From Trichosphaerium sp. ATCC 40318 (lineage: Eukaryota > Discosea > Flabellinia > Trichosidae): a DNA stretch of 64,000 nucleotides. The stretch lies in contig JALMLS010000061.1 in NCBI GenBank assembly GCA_038496445.1, positions 92,434 through 156,433 of the forward strand, in the 5' to 3' direction. Every line of letters begins with the position of its first letter. The first letter of the stretch is position 1. Shown in pieces: positions 1 to 11,582 of the stretch. The position numbers and the translations under genes were made by a program. Below the pieces are notes generated by a model. It had not been told where the DNA came from. It was given only the letters and a program-made list of their open reading frames with translations, and ran no database searches.

Positions 1-705
1 GATAAGAGAAATGGACAATATAAGGCATATTATGAAGATGGAACACTTAAAAACAAGTCACATTTTGTTCATGGTTCCAGAAATGGTATTCTAAAACAGT
101 GGCATGATAACGGACAAATTGATATGGAATGCATTTTTATTGATGACAAGGAGAATGGTGTGTTTAGACAGTGGCATAGAAATGGAACTCTTGAAGTTCT
201 TTGTATAAGTGTTGATGATAAAACAAATGGTGAGTATAAGCAGTGGTACGATAATGGGCAACTTGATTATCAATGTAACAAAATTGATGATAAAAAGAAT
301 GGAGAGTACAAAAAGTGGCATAGGAATGGTCAGTTGTGTGAGGTATCTTTTTATGTTAATGATAACAGAAACGGAGAGTACAAACGTTGGCATGACAATG
401 GTCAATTATTTCAGACTTGTTATTATGCTAATGGCAAGATAAATAGTGAGTTTAAACAGTGGTATGGAGATGGAAGGCTTCACATAAATTCAACCTTTGT
501 TCAAGATAACCGAAATGGTGAAGCCAAGGCATGGTACAATAATGGACAACTCAAAGAACAATCTATGTGGGTAGAAGGCAAGCGACATGGTGAAACCAAG
601 ACATGGTATGACAATGGACAACTCAAGGAGTTGGCTGTTTACGTTGACAACAAAAAGACTTGTGATAACCAAAAATGGGATAGAAGTGGACACCTTATTG
701 TCTAG
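1..705 (+). CDS. MORN_2/YwqK-type tandem repeat protein, 5' partial
   Basis: The reading frame is open from the first base and stops at 703-705, so the N-terminus lies outside the window. The visible 234 residues are about nine and a half repeats of exactly 24 residues (72 nt), with consensus N-G-E-x-K-x-W-H/Y-x-N-G-Q-L then a hydrophobic strand and D-K/N-x. This is the MORN_2/YwqK repeat family. In better-preserved relatives in this window (20159-21080 and the pair at 31615-32278 / 55151-55814) such repeats follow an F-box-like N-terminus, so the same design is inferred here. The last repeat is degenerate (KWDRSGHLIV). No intron is visible in the repeat part. Molecular function is unknown; a substrate-binding role is only a guess. 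Confidence 0.85.
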   Translation, partial: DKRNGQYKAYYEDGTLKNKSHFVHGSRNGILKQWHDNGQIDMECIFIDDKENGVFRQWHRNGTLEVLCISVDDKTNGEYKQWYDNGQLDYQCNKIDDKKNGEYKKWHRNGQLCEVSFYVNDNRNGEYKRWHDNGQLFQTCYYANGKINSEFKQWYGDGRLHINSTFVQDNRNGEAKAWYNNGQLKEQSMWVEGKRHGETKTWYDNGQLKELAVYVDNKKTCDNQKWDRSGHLIV

Positions 706-1610
706 AGTGATATCATAGCAAGCACCAATAGCAAGAAAATCAATAAATAGTAAATATCAGTTAGAACTCGATAGAGTTTTTCGGTAGCTTGTCCAACACT
801 GAGGAGTAAGTTTGAACTTAAATGAGGTATTGGGAAAAATGTACAGATTGTGAATTTGTTAGGTAACTTGCAGGAGACTTCAACCGCTGGCTGTACTATC
901 TTTATCTATTGTATTTTGTAAAGACTGAGTGAGTAGTATGCCTCAGAAGTATCCGGAAACATTTCACCATACTTGAAAGAAAGAGTCTTTAATTGTCAGT
1001 GCAGGTTTGAGGGATTCTGGTATTTCAATAAAAAGAAGGTGAAACAGACGGTGAATCTACTTTGAAGCATGCAGCATGGCAGCAAGTTCATAGTTCTTTG
1101 CCGGGATATACCTTATGTCTTTGGATGGACGATGAGTACCCAGACCGTACATTTGACATTAACACGTGCAAGAGTTAGGCATTCTTTTTCCAAACGTTGC
1201 TCATCGTGGCTGTGGTGTATTCTCGTTGCTTGTTCATTGGTATCACGTGCAACGAGGAACAAGTGGTTACTGCCACTGCGAGTAGTAATTTGCACTCATG
1301 TATTTACAGACACAAGCTTACAACAAGCCACATGCGCCAATAGGTTTGCAAAAAAATAATGTATTTTACGTTTTAATGATGTTTTAATAACTGCGACGCG
1401 TTGAATGTGCCCAGAAATGTATTGCGGGTGAAGTATCTGGCTTTAACACTCCACTCCAATTAAAAGCTGTTGTAAGCTGCTATTTCGTAGCCTCGGTTTA
1501 GTAGCCCTTTGATCCTTTCGTACCCATGACTCCAATTGTCCGTTAAGGCAAGCAAAACACAAAAGCTACCAATAACGCCTCTTAATCAGCAAGAGCGCTA
1601 GAAAACCACA
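706..1610. other. intergenic, nothing recognised
   Basis: About 0.9 kb between the repeat gene and the Bud32 start. A 96-codon frame at 1069-1359 has no domain-like pattern and no splice-supported extension. It probably holds the 3' flank of the upstream gene and the promoter of Bud32. Confidence 0.5.
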
Positions 1611-2759
1611 ATGGCCAGTACAATAGCTGATGTGAGAGTCTATCCTGAGTTAAACGCCAAATTAATATCTCAAGGCGCTGAAGCAGTACGATACATCATT
1701 TCTAGATAGTTTTTGCTTGATTGGCATCAAAACATGGCTAAAATGATTTAAGCGCATTTACACTTGCACGTACATGGGTCAATCAGCAATAATCAAGGAA
1801 AGATTTACAAAAACATACAGACACCCAACTCTTGACCAAAAACTAAACACACAACGCTCCAACGCCGTAAGCGAGCCTAAAACTGTATAACACACCGCCA
1901 ACACGTTTTTTTAGGAGGCAACTTTACTTTCACGCGTCCGGGGCGTGGGTGTCGATGCACCAACGCTGTACCTTGTAGATCCAGTAAATTGGCGCATTAT
2001 AATGGAGAATGTACAAGGACAAACAGTCAAAGCTCATCTTCTTGACCACGGCAACCCTACAGTACAAGGTACGTGTAATTTGTAATATGAGATGCTGACA
2101 AAGCCCAAAACGGAACCCAAAGCAACTTAATTTTCCGAAATTACAATTTTCGATAGCTAATTCTTTTTTGTTTGTAACAGAGTTGAACGACCTTGCAATT
2201 AAAATTGGTAACGCCCTCGTAAAGCTCCATGACGCTGGCATAACTCATGGCGATTTGACGACCTCAAACATGATGCTACGTGACTCCGGTAGTATCGTGA
2301 GTGCTTCTGCGTTTCGTTTAACCCAATGACTGTCATTAGGCTATGATTGATTTTGGACTCGCTAGAATCGATTGTCACCAACCTGAAGATAAAGCCGTAG
2401 ATCTATACGTTCTAGAGAGAGCATTTCTAAGCACACATCCCGAGTTAGGATCTTTGGTACGAGATTTAAAATAAAATTTCTCCAAATAAAAAAACATGTG
2501 ATTGTTAACAACTAGCGTAGTTTGACGACATCATATCGCACTACGTCAAGACATCAAAGAAAGGTAAACAAGTGTCGAAGAGATTAGAACAAGGTACCAT
2601 TTTATTAAACGATAACACATGCTTAATCACACAAAACAATGTTTCACATTTATTCAATAAAATTTTTTTATTTTTGCTTCGGCGTTTTTTCTTGTTTGTG
2701 TTCTAAAACTATTTCTTTTAGTGCGATCAAGAGGTAGAAAAAAGCTTGCTTTTGGTTAA
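1611..2759 (+). CDS. TP53RK: Bud32/TP53RK-family kinase (KEOPS/EKC complex)
   Basis: Seven exons join in phase: 1611-1685, 1753-1866, 1915-2068, 2181-2296, 2340-2456, 2521-2593, 2722-2759, giving 228 residues, the usual Bud32 size. Visible family features are QGAEAR at the glycine-loop position, the lysine in AIIKERF followed by YRHPTLD, the catalytic [10 protein letters not shown], the metal-binding IDFGLA, the [15 protein letters not shown] block, and the C-terminal basic tail [11 protein letters not shown]. Bud32 is an atypical ATPase/kinase of the KEOPS complex, which makes the tRNA t6A modification at position 37. All key residues are present and there is no frame break. The start ATG at 1611 gives the normal short N-terminus. 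The gene is outside the duplicated block and looks single-copy here. Confidence 0.95.
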
Positions 2760-2955
2760 ACATAGCGTTCTTAAAAGTTGACGAAATTCTATCGCACATT
2801 GTAATTATATAAACGACAACTTTGTTTAACGCTTCGTGCACGTGGGGAAAAGAAGTTCGCTTTTTATTTTGTTTGGAAAGTTCGCAAGGAAACAACGCGT
2901 AGAGTGGCTTAAAGGTTTAAGTCTATAAGCCTACCTAGGGACTACTTGATTCACA

Positions 2956-3953
2956 ATGGAAGTGTCAGAGATACCAACAACTGTATGCAATAGTTAGGTT
3001 GTACCTTTTCCTCACAACGTTCTGTAGATGCAATTGAAGAGCCAAGAGAACATATCTACATTCCTAGAGGATGAAATAACGTAATAACTAGTTGCAACAG
3101 AGTGCAACAATAGGTTGACGCACTTTAGTGTTGTTCATAGCACAGCTGCATCTCAAGGCAGACTAAGCTCGCAAGGTACAGATAGCACAAAGCGACGTTC
3201 ATTCACATTCTTGTAGAGTTGGATCATTTACTTGCCGTCCGAGACGAGCTACGAGGACATACCATATCACTACGTACAGACAAGATTATGGTGAGTCAGG
3301 TCTTCTTTTTAGCGAGTGTCCCAACCCTTTTTTTAGAGAAAATATTGGAATAACAGCGTAGAGCTATCAATCCAGAAGCTATCGGAGGCTATAAACGAGT
3401 ACGCGTTTTGGAATAAGACATTCGCGTAGTGGCAGTTTCCGCTACGTGTTCACAACACAAATCAAAAAATTTTCAAAAAAAACAATCTTTGTTTATCCTT
3501 TAAAATACCACTAGCCCACTTGCATTATACTTGCTACGCCAAATATTTAGAAAAAACGACTTTGTAGTGTCTTTTACGAGCGCTAAAAAGCAGCCGAAAA
3601 AAAATGGTACACATCATAAAACGACACCTCTCATCATGACCCTCAGATGAAATAGATCAACATAGTACATCATCACAAGAAGAATTCTTCTTAGATGACC
3701 AAGACTCTTTTTACCCTACTCAGAATGATGATAATACCAGACAGCACAAGAAACCTAAGAAATCGTACGCAAAGACACAAAAAAAACTTTTTTACTTCGC
3801 ATCGCGATGATGTTGTTTTTTGGTTTGTTTGATCTTTTGTGTGTTGATACAGTTGCGTAAAGTAGGTCTAAAAGGAAACGTAAGGCAGTGGACTTTACAA
3901 AATTTTTTGAGGAGCCTAGTTCACCGCTTTTGTTCTCTCGAAATCTCCTATAA
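2956..3953 (+). CDS. uncharacterised coiled-coil protein with acidic middle and basic tail
   Basis: Eight exons keep phase from an ATG at 2956 to TAA at 3951-3953: 2956-2982, 3028-3080, 3114-3175, 3217-3290, 3337-3425, 3551-3606, 3647-3764, 3866-3953, giving 188 residues. The N-terminal half is helical and charged (ELDHLLAVRDELRGHTISL; then SIQKLSEAINEYAFWNKTF) and could form a coiled coil. The middle is acidic and Ser/Gln-rich (SSQEEFFLDDQDSFYP). A nuclear-localisation-like cluster KKPKKSSKRKRK precedes a hydrophobic C-terminus. The layout suggests a small nuclear complex subunit, but I do not recognise the family. One intron (3081-3113) is only 33 bp. A stop directly after the fifth exon is the main alternative model. 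Confidence 0.65.
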
Positions 3954-4511
3954 AACAACAATAAAGAAAACTTTAGGAACTTTGAATTAACCGGTTGTGT
4001 TTTTATTTTTTTTTGGAACACTAAACGTGACATATGTAAAACCGTGCTCTTGACAGTGCACCGTGGTTTAGGAATTCTATCACGTTTTTTTAAAACACAC
4101 AATTTTTGTTTTTATTTGTGTACGATAGTAAGCGAACCAAGCGTTTCAGGACCATCGCCTAGGCGTCTGGTAAACTATTGTAAATAAAACGAAGACACCA
4201 CGTGGAGAGTGGGAGTTTTTGGGAAGAAGGTGCTGTTGATAGGGATCAATTGAGGACATCTGTTCAAATACAATAAAACGATTTATTTTTACGACGTTTT
4301 TCAGCGCTGTTGTTACAATTTAAAAGTTATACAAGGGTTTTAATGTTCTAAAATACACAAGAGCCAGTGATATGTTACCAGCGTGTGATCTTTTTCAGAT
4401 TCTTCCGGTTTTTCTTAGTGTGAAACCAAAAAGAAAGACCGAAAAAATCCAAAAAAAATTGACTTACACACTTCTTTTTTTCTGTTGTTATCAAGATTCT
4501 TTTTGGCTTCC
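3954..4511. other. intergenic between convergent genes
   Basis: About 0.55 kb of A/T-rich sequence between two convergent 3' ends. An open frame on the minus strand spanning 3755-4102 runs opposite real exons and has no domain pattern. Nothing else seen. Confidence 0.5.
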
Positions 4512-6309
4512 TCAGATAGGAGCATCCAATGCAGTGTAAGACACATGGTTATTGCGCTCATCACGATAGAGAGGATTCAAAAAGTCTTCATAGTATGAAG
4601 GTGTAACGTTCATCGGGTCGAGGTTGTAAGGCGAATATTGCAACATATCATTGTGTTGAGGTGCTGTGGCTGTTGGTACTGTAGCGTAGTAAGGAGCGGG
4701 TAAATCAGAACCATATTGCATAGAGTTACTTTCATGAGAGTAAGCGTATACACTCAGTCCGCATCTAAAAGAAAAACTTAGAAGACTTCAAAAAAAAAAC
4801 CGACAAATTGATATGTTTTGAAAAAAAAGGAATTGTTTTCGGAGAAGACCGAAAAGACTTATATTAACGAAGAGAATAACTTACGGCCAAGACTGAGAAG
4901 CATTGTGTTGCAGTGGAGGTACATCTTCTTGCTTAATCATCAACTCGTCTTTAAACTCTTGTGGTTCATACTTCATAACAATATCTTCTTCATCAGTTTC
5001 CGAAATTATCTCCTCTTCCATAGAAGCTCGTGGTGAGTACGTCTCAGACCAATCAGAGTCAACTGATATAGTACGGCCACGTCTGTTTTCTTGTGGGAAA
5101 AAGTCGGTATTTTCGAAACACGTTGGTAGTTCGCTCATGCTAATGCTTATGCGTCTTCTTTTGGCAGGAGAAGGTGGTTCTGTCTTAAGTGCGCTTTTAC
5201 TTCGGCGTTTTTGCCGAAGCTTCTTAGTCTTGCGCTTAGACCCGTCGCGTTGTTCGACTAGACGCTTTAGGGTGGAATTCCAATGATTTTTGATGGCGTT
5301 AGCTGGTCTTCCGGCTAAAAGCTTCGAAATGCACGTCCACTGATTACCAAGCCTCGAGTGTGCTTCGATAATGATGTCATCCTCCTAAAATCTTTGTCAG
5401 GTCGCATTCCGTATTGAACGAAAAAATCATTCGATAAAAAAAACGCATTTGATAACGAAAACAAATACAACACCGGCATTTAAGTCCGTAACCCCAAAAA
5501 GGAAAGAATTTGCCAAGTTTAAAAAATACTCTTTTGTAGTTTTAGTAAGAGGGTTTTTTGTCACATCTATCGGATGAATGTATACATACCTCCTTTGTCC
5601 AAGCCTCTTTACGGACTTCAGGCGATAAATGATTAAACCAACGTTCACGGCATTGTTTACCTAACAAACATGATTAGGAGCAATATTTACATGATTTCGA
5701 CGCGTTTGATAAGACTTTAAACGTTATCTAACAAAAAAGTTTTTTTTTGTGAAACCTTGTCTTTTTGTTTTATTTTTGAACCACTGCTGGATTACGTGTA
5801 GTTTTATGCGTTTGCGTACCCATTCTAACCTTTCCTTGTAACGCCATTTGGCATGCGATTGCGCTCCAGTCTCGTGGGCCGAATTCACTCACCAAGTTGC
5901 CTAGTATTTCATCTTCCTATAGTTTTGATTATTAGTGAGTATGTGCAGTAGTATTTTTAAATATGAGAGGTGTGAGATTGAACTACGCGAAAAGAAATGG
6001 GCGTGTTTTTTTTTATAAATCGCGAACACATGTGTTTGAGCGATTGAATGTTCACAAACAAATACAAAAACAACAGCGTACGTGTTTCTTCCATGGACCT
6101 TTGACCAATTGAGGGTGAGTTTTATTTTTCAAAGCTTGCGCAAGCTCCTTGTGATGATCAATTGAGGGCGCTCTAGGCCTGTAATCCTAAACGGCTTTAG
6201 TTAGTACATGAGACGAAAACACCAATCTTTTCGGCTTCAACAAGTTGAAAAGTAAGAAAACTGCGTCAGATAGCATGCGCAACACTTTGTTAAACACATC
6301 AGTGGGCAT
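4512..6309 (-). CDS. R2R3-type MYB transcription factor
   Basis: Read on the minus strand from an ATG at 6309-6307. The exons give two adjacent MYB/SANT repeats. The first is KGPWKKHEDEIL followed by GPRDWSAIA and [12 protein letters not shown]. The second is [18 protein letters not shown] followed by [10 protein letters not shown] and [13 protein letters not shown]. The spaced tryptophans and NHWN recognition helix are diagnostic of DNA-binding MYB proteins. A long basic linker and an acidic, PEST-like region ([17 protein letters not shown]) follow, then a Tyr/Pro/Asn-rich C-terminus ending at 4512. The acidic region may be an activation domain (inference). The first intron contains a perfect TACTAAC branch sequence shortly before its acceptor. 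It is convergent with the coiled-coil gene. Confidence 0.93.
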
Positions 6310-7373
6310 CTATCAAAACGTGACAAGAAAGGCCGTTAAGCTCCAAAACAAACTTGTTTGCGCTAGTAAAGTTTACAAATGTAAATAAAACGACACGCGA
6401 AGTGTTTTTTATGAGTTCCACCGCTGATTTGTTTTTTTTGTTTTAACAGCGAAATTTCTACAAAACAAACGTACGTCATCGTTAGTGCGTGGGTTTGGTG
6501 CACTTTTTGAACGTTTGCTACTTCTTGTTTTTGTTTTGTTTGAAGCCATTTGTACGGAATTGTATGTTGGTTATAAAGGATTGTATAGTAGAAAACCTAT
6601 TGTAAAGCTTTGTTTTTATGTTTCTCAAGCTCTCTCTGTGTAGTGGTTAACGCTCTTTTGTATTTTTATGAATTTTATTTTAGTGTGGCGTTTCACTTTT
6701 GGAAAAAAACCTGACTTTACACTGATATGGACAACTCGTAGTATTTCATAACCGCTTGGTCATGATAAACGCGTTTTTGGAAAAAAGTCGTTTTAAAATG
6801 AAAAAAAACGATCGTACAAAAAAAAAGATTCTAAACACTGTTGTCATGCATATAAATAGTATTTGACAGCGTATCACAAGCATTTAATTCGAAAGTTCAA
6901 AAACTATTTCAAAACTCTTGTTTTAGCGACATTTTTTTGACTCCACTATCTGTTTCGGGTAACTAGTCTCAAATAGCTATTAAAAGACATTTTATTAATA
7001 CCTTGGTGCAACTCGCGCTAACAAAAATACGCCTTGTAATACTTTCCAAACTTGGTCCAAGTGCTATAACTAACTCTAAAAACACTCCGTAGGCACGTAC
7101 ACGCGGTTTTGTAAAAAAAAAAACTCGTATAATTATCGGCGTTCGTAAAAAATAGCGCTATCCTGATTTGTGTGTATTAGCAAACCCTTAAATAAACTCC
7201 TAGAACACACTACCATACCTTTAAGATTAAAACTAAGTCGTTTTTGAAAACGAAAAGAGTAATACTAACGAGTTAAAGACGAAACACGAAAACAAAAAAA
7301 GCGCAAAGAAAATTGTTTTTTTGTTGTTGTTTGTTTACCTGTTCTTTATTAAGAAAACGGACACTATGTACGC
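6310..7373. other. intergenic, contains one dispersed repeat copy
   Basis: About 1 kb of A/T-rich DNA between the MYB start and the CAF1 stop. Apart from a copy of a dispersed ~110-130 bp element at 6642-6769, no coding pattern was found. Confidence 0.55.
6642..6769 (+). repeat. dispersed MITE-like element, copy 1
   Basis: The sequence from AGTGGTTAACGCTC to ATAACCGCTTGGTCATG recurs at 28268-28379 and, inverted, at 59049-59160. Copies share GGCGTTTCA, a gap, ACACTGATATGGAC and GTAGTATTTCATAACCGCTT. The outer ends, AGTGGTTA and TAACCGCTT, form a short imperfect inverted repeat. This copy lies between genes; the other two lie in an intron of kinase B. Confidence 0.7.
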
Positions 7374-9433
7374 CTCAGGGAGTTATAGTCAGGTGCTATA
7401 GACTCTCCTAGGCCGTATAAAACGCCTAAAAATTTATCATCATCTATACAATCTTCGAAATACTCCCTTCGCATAGCGAAGAATGTGTCCAGAGTAAGCA
7501 AACTGTCACTACCAGCTTGATGTTGTGGTCCTATACGCTCAACCTATAAAAAACATCAACAAGCAATTCCACAAAAACCAAAAACAAAAAAAATCGATTG
7601 GATTTTTTTCAACCTGCTTTGTATTTTTTTTTTCTGTAACACTGTTTTTCAGTTACTATTAGAATTATTTATGCGTGTTTTTATAGAAAGAATACATTTT
7701 GAAGCAGTGAAGACGAAGATTTTGATTTTTTTTTTTTTTGTCAAAAGTCCGAAAAACGCTCCAAAAAGTATCTTCGACTAAACAGTTGTGTACACTATCA
7801 TGTGCAACAACGCTTAAAAAAAGTCTGTAGCTGTAACTCCTTATCGGGAATATACCCTAACTACAAATACTGCAAAAAACGGCGACTGAACAAATAAAAG
7901 ATCGCAATTGTGAACCGATTTAGTATTTGCAAAAAAAACCAAAAAAAAGCAGTTTAGGAGTTTTGGATTGATCACGATTTATCAGGTAAGTTCTTAGTTT
8001 AATATAGCATCAAATGATGCTATATTTTATGAATATTAAAGAAACTTATCAAAAAATGTATTTAGGAGGTAACAGAGATGTAAAAAAGCGGAGATCTTTT
8101 TTGTCATTTATGAAAAAAAATTGTAAAAAGAACGCACTGAAAGTGTATCTGCTAGGTCCTGTAGTCCTCCTTTTAGATTTTTACAGCTTTTCATGAGGTA
8201 CTTCATATCATAAATGCGTTGAAAGTATGTTTTAGTATCCTCAAAAAATTTCTCCTCTGTTGCTGGTAATGGCTTGTTTGTCAATACTTTCAAAAGATAC
8301 CTATTGATTTATGTGAGTCACATAATTTTTTTCGATGTTTCAAAGGAAATTAAAAAAAATCAACCTCCGCCGTTATCGCAAGTAGAAACACAAAAAAAAA
8401 AGATTCACTTCGTAGTGGAATTCTTCTTTTAAATTAATTTAGTATTCTTGTACCAGAAACGTGTAAAACATTACAAAAAAATGCCAGAAAATAATAAGAA
8501 AACATTTTGACATATTCAAGTCAAATGACATTTTGTTTTTTTCATCGTGTACAATTCAAATCGTTTAAATTCTTCACTTTGTTTTTCCCCCGCCCTTGTA
8601 AGTACTGCTTTTATAAGATAAATAAACTACAAGGCATTTCTGTGGCGTGGGGGAAAAAACAAGTAGAGAATTTGAGCGATTTGACTGGTGCGTTTAAATA
8701 AATCAGTTCTTACCCAAAATCATATCCAGAATGAAAAGAAATCCAATTAACATCATTAAATAGTACAATACCGGATTGAATCATCAATTCAGCAAAACAC
8801 TCTGTATCAATACCATACTCTGACATTCGATCAAAATTAATGCCAGAATGTGTCAGCAAGTCTATAGAGTCCTGTGCATACATATCCTCGCTAAAATGTT
8901 GTTAATTAAAACAAAAGACACAAACGAACGCTATTTGTAATTCCTGCGTTTAAAAATGAGCGTACGACGCTCTTTTAGTGTTGTTTAGGCGATAAAAGAT
9001 ATAGTTTGTGATGAATAAAGCGTTTTCGGCTTTATCGTGGATAACAGTGTAGAATCGTATTTAAACATTGTGCACGTACCCTATATCAAATTTAAAGTTA
9101 AACTGCCATGTTGATACACCTTTGGGTGTATTTCCTTCGCCGTCCGAGAACGTTAATCCAAGTTGTATAATTTTTAGTAGATCTACATTACATCGTAGTG
9201 TTTGGTAGTGATAGTCTGAGTTGTTTTTAAAGCTACCAACTGGTCGGGCAACTACACCTGGAAATTCTGTGTCCTGTATTCATTATTTAGGCGATTTTGC
9301 CAATGTGGCACAGTTTAAGATGGTTTTTGGTGCGAACCATGGCAATATAAGGATAATCCTCAACCACATCGTATATTTTTCTAAATTCATCTTCTAGGTT
9401 CTCCTGCCACACATCCAGTATTTGGTCGCACAT
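7374..9433 (-). CDS. CNOT7: CCR4-NOT deadenylase subunit CAF1/POP2 (CNOT7/8 family)
   Basis: Minus-strand exons encode a full DEDD-type 3'-5' exoribonuclease that shortens mRNA poly(A) tails in the CCR4-NOT complex. The start ATG (9433-9431) gives [17 protein letters not shown]. The family landmarks follow in order: [13 protein letters not shown] (catalytic Asp and Glu), [49 protein letters not shown] (third catalytic Asp), [10 protein letters not shown], and [17 protein letters not shown] (His and Asp of the last motif). The protein ends with the usual [12 protein letters not shown] block. No catalytic residue is missing. Introns are A/T-rich and one donor (after IAM) is GTTCGC rather than the common GTACG form. 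Confidence 0.95.
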
Positions 9434-9590
9434 TTTTACGTTGTTTTTGTTCTTACGCTCTTGAATTTGTTTTGAGGTAAGTCCTGCAGTGCTTGAGTGC
9501 TCGTTGGTGTGATTGGCACTTACTTACTTGATTTTACTGGACCGTAACGTGTTGCAAAATTATTATACATTACCTGGATACCATCACACT

Positions 9591-10306
9591 ATGGCGCTAC
9601 TAGCGAAGGACCAAGTGCAAAGCATATTTTCTAAATTAACGTACAGTAATTTAACGGATGTTATGGCTGCAATCGAGCAAAAAGATCTGTACGCGTATAT
9701 TAAGAGCTATGTGCGAAGTCTTAGCTCCTAAAGAATAGTTATTGTGGCGTTTGGAATCGATTGGTGTATGCCAACTACTAAAATGTGCGTTCCAAGCGCG
9801 GTTACAAAGAGTAGCGCGTGTAGCGTATTTGGCTTGTTTTTTTTGACTAACGATTGTTAAGGATTAAAGTGGTGTCGGCGCAAGGTCACAAGCGTGCTGC
9901 TAATAAAAACGTCAAAGTTAAGGTGTTTGCAATTAACCAAGAAGAGAATGCAGCATTTTGCAAAAAAGTGGGCATTATAGGTACCTACGCGATTGCCATT
10001 AACCCTACTGCGCCACATATAACTTATTATCTATCAGCTGGTTGTCCAGTCGTAATGGTTTACATTGGACGAGTAAGTTGTGAATTTGAGCGTACTGGTT
10101 GGCCAGACTCACCTAAACTAGTAGCACCTTTGAATAAATGGTACCAGAACGCTCTCAAAGAAACAACAAAAAAAGTTTTGACATTTCGTTAATTGTTTTA
10201 ATTTTTACTGTTTTACAGGCAAGCAGAGGCACTCGTAAGTGCTGCTGTTGCGGCTCAGAAATCAGGAACATATAGGCTATCAGCTGACGAAATATTGAAT
10301 CCATGA
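9591..10306 (+). CDS. uncharacterised multi-exon gene, exon chain incomplete
   Basis: Three coding blocks are supported. The first, from ATG 9591, starts MALLAKDQVQSIFSKLTY and runs to about 9731. The second starts near 9862 after a CTAAC-containing acceptor (VVSAQGHKRAANK, then KVKVFAINQEENAAF, GTYAIAINPTAPHITYYLSA, VVMVYIGR). The third follows an intron starting at GTACCAG after LNKW and gives QAEALVSAAVAAQKSGTY, ending at TGA 10304-10306. The link between the first two blocks (about 9731-9861) is unresolved; one frame there (LESIGVCQLLKCAFQARL) also looks coding. The hydrophobic strand VVMVYIGR near the end vaguely recalls alpha/beta-barrel aldolases, but that is too weak to name it. Confidence 0.5.
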
Positions 10307-10336
10307 GAAGCCGTTAAATACAGATAAGAGAATGAG

Positions 10337-10956
10337 TTATTCAATTTTAACTTCTTGGTTAAAATGTCCTCCAAGCTCAGATTCTAATAAGCCTAGAAAC
10401 GAGTGTCCATCGCGTGTATTGTACCATGCCTTCTTTTCTGGATTCCAACTGTATCGTTTTGGGCCACTAATACGATAATAAGCACGTGGTGTCGTATTTG
10501 AGTTGTAAATAAGTAAATACGATGAAATCGATTGAATTCACTGCTTAACGCCTTGAAATGCGCCCGGTGTTGCTTGTAAATATAAAATAAGTTTCTGTAC
10601 CTGAATGGTGATGAAAGCCATATTTGTTTATTTGGTCCTTGTTTATTTATGACATAGGTACCTTTTTCACCTAAGCACAGCTCTACGACGCCTTCTGAAG
10701 GTTCGTTTACTTCAAAATTGCTGTCAATATCTTCAAATGCTTCGCATACGCCTGTAATTTGGCTAATTGTCTCATTGGCTACGTTATGGAACTGTGTGTC
10801 TGATTCAAAGCCGCCTTCTTTTCTATTATGGATTTAACACCTTAAAAATGGCCTAAATACGCACGAAACACAATAATAACGTGTAGGTTTTGTAATTGTT
10901 CTACATTGTACTTGTTTTCGCTGTGAAACGCGCGGATTCAGGACTGCACGCCACAT
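10337..10956 (-). CDS. FXN: frataxin, mitochondrial iron-sulfur cluster protein
   Basis: Three exons join in phase on the minus strand (10956-10865, 10822-10601, 10466-10337) to give 147 residues. Residues 1-30 (MWRAVLNPRVSQRKQVQCRT and following) are basic, lack acidic residues and fit a mitochondrial presequence. The mature part has the frataxin acidic first helix (SQITGVCEAFEDIDSNFEV), then the beta-sheet blocks GVVELCLGEKGTYVINKQ, PNKQIWLSSP, SGPKRYSWNPEKKAWYN and the final helix DGHSFLGLLESELGGHF. PNKQIWLSSP.SGPKRY is the family hallmark. Frataxin activates the NFS1-ISCU complex in mitochondrial Fe-S cluster assembly. The gene is convergent with the unresolved gene upstream, with only about 30 bp between stops. 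Confidence 0.95.
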
Positions 10957-11582
10957 GATGCAGTTTACAACCTGTACTTAGTCTACTTATCATTTTTATT
11001 TGCTTGACTACGCCAGAACTTGTGTTGTTTTTTGATGGCTAGTCTTGGTATGGATATTGCGGACACCACTAAGCAAGTTTCCAGGTTGTTCTAACAACTA
11101 TTACTCAGCAAATAGTAAGTACGCGTGACAAAGAATGACAGGCGTGTGGTCACGTGTCTCCCTTCAATATGCGATATGATAACAAAGCTACAAGATACAC
11201 TGGAAGTTGAGAAGTGTGCACATTTCAGAAGACGTGAGTATGCTGAAAAGTTGTATGGAGGTAACAATAGTTATGCTGATAACTATTGAAGCTTGTATTT
11301 CTACGACTGACACTTGAGAATTGATAATGGTAACAGGTACGTTACATTAGCATAGTTGTGTTGAAGCTCATTTAGTACCGTGGTTTTTCGTGCAAGACAA
11401 ATAAACCAGATTTAGAATGGTAACACCCATTTAAGGGAAAACGACAAACATCCCAATGAATGTAATATGTCAGTATGAAATAGAGGTACAGAATGGAATA
11501 CGTTTTAGGTTATTTTCTGGATTAGGTTGTTATCTGGTTTAGGAAAGCGGAAAACGTACTTAAATACTCTTAAAACCTAACA
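10957..11582. other. intergenic, nothing recognised
   Basis: About 0.6 kb between the frataxin start and the small secreted ORF, on the 5' side of both genes, so it probably holds both promoters. No coding frame with supporting splice sites was found. Confidence 0.5.

Noticed and set aside
91-405. Minus-strand 104-codon frame
   Set aside because: It lies opposite the YwqK repeats and its own repeats merely mirror the 72-nt period; no start context or domain.
209-442. Plus-strand frame inside the YwqK gene
   Set aside because: Shadow of the repeat in another frame. The same type of shadow occurs at 31665-31871 and 55558-55764.
1-705. Regular 72-bp repeats as a CRISPR-like or minisatellite array
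   Set aside because: The repeat is protein-coding, period 24 codons, with third-position drift; no palindromic repeat plus unique spacers.
1930-2241. Minus-strand 103-codon frame
   Set aside because: Opposite Bud32 exons 3-4, which are clearly coding on the other strand.
4903-5286. Plus-strand 127-codon frame rich in Ser/Val
   Set aside because: Antisense of the MYB acidic region and basic linker; composition is explained by the complement.
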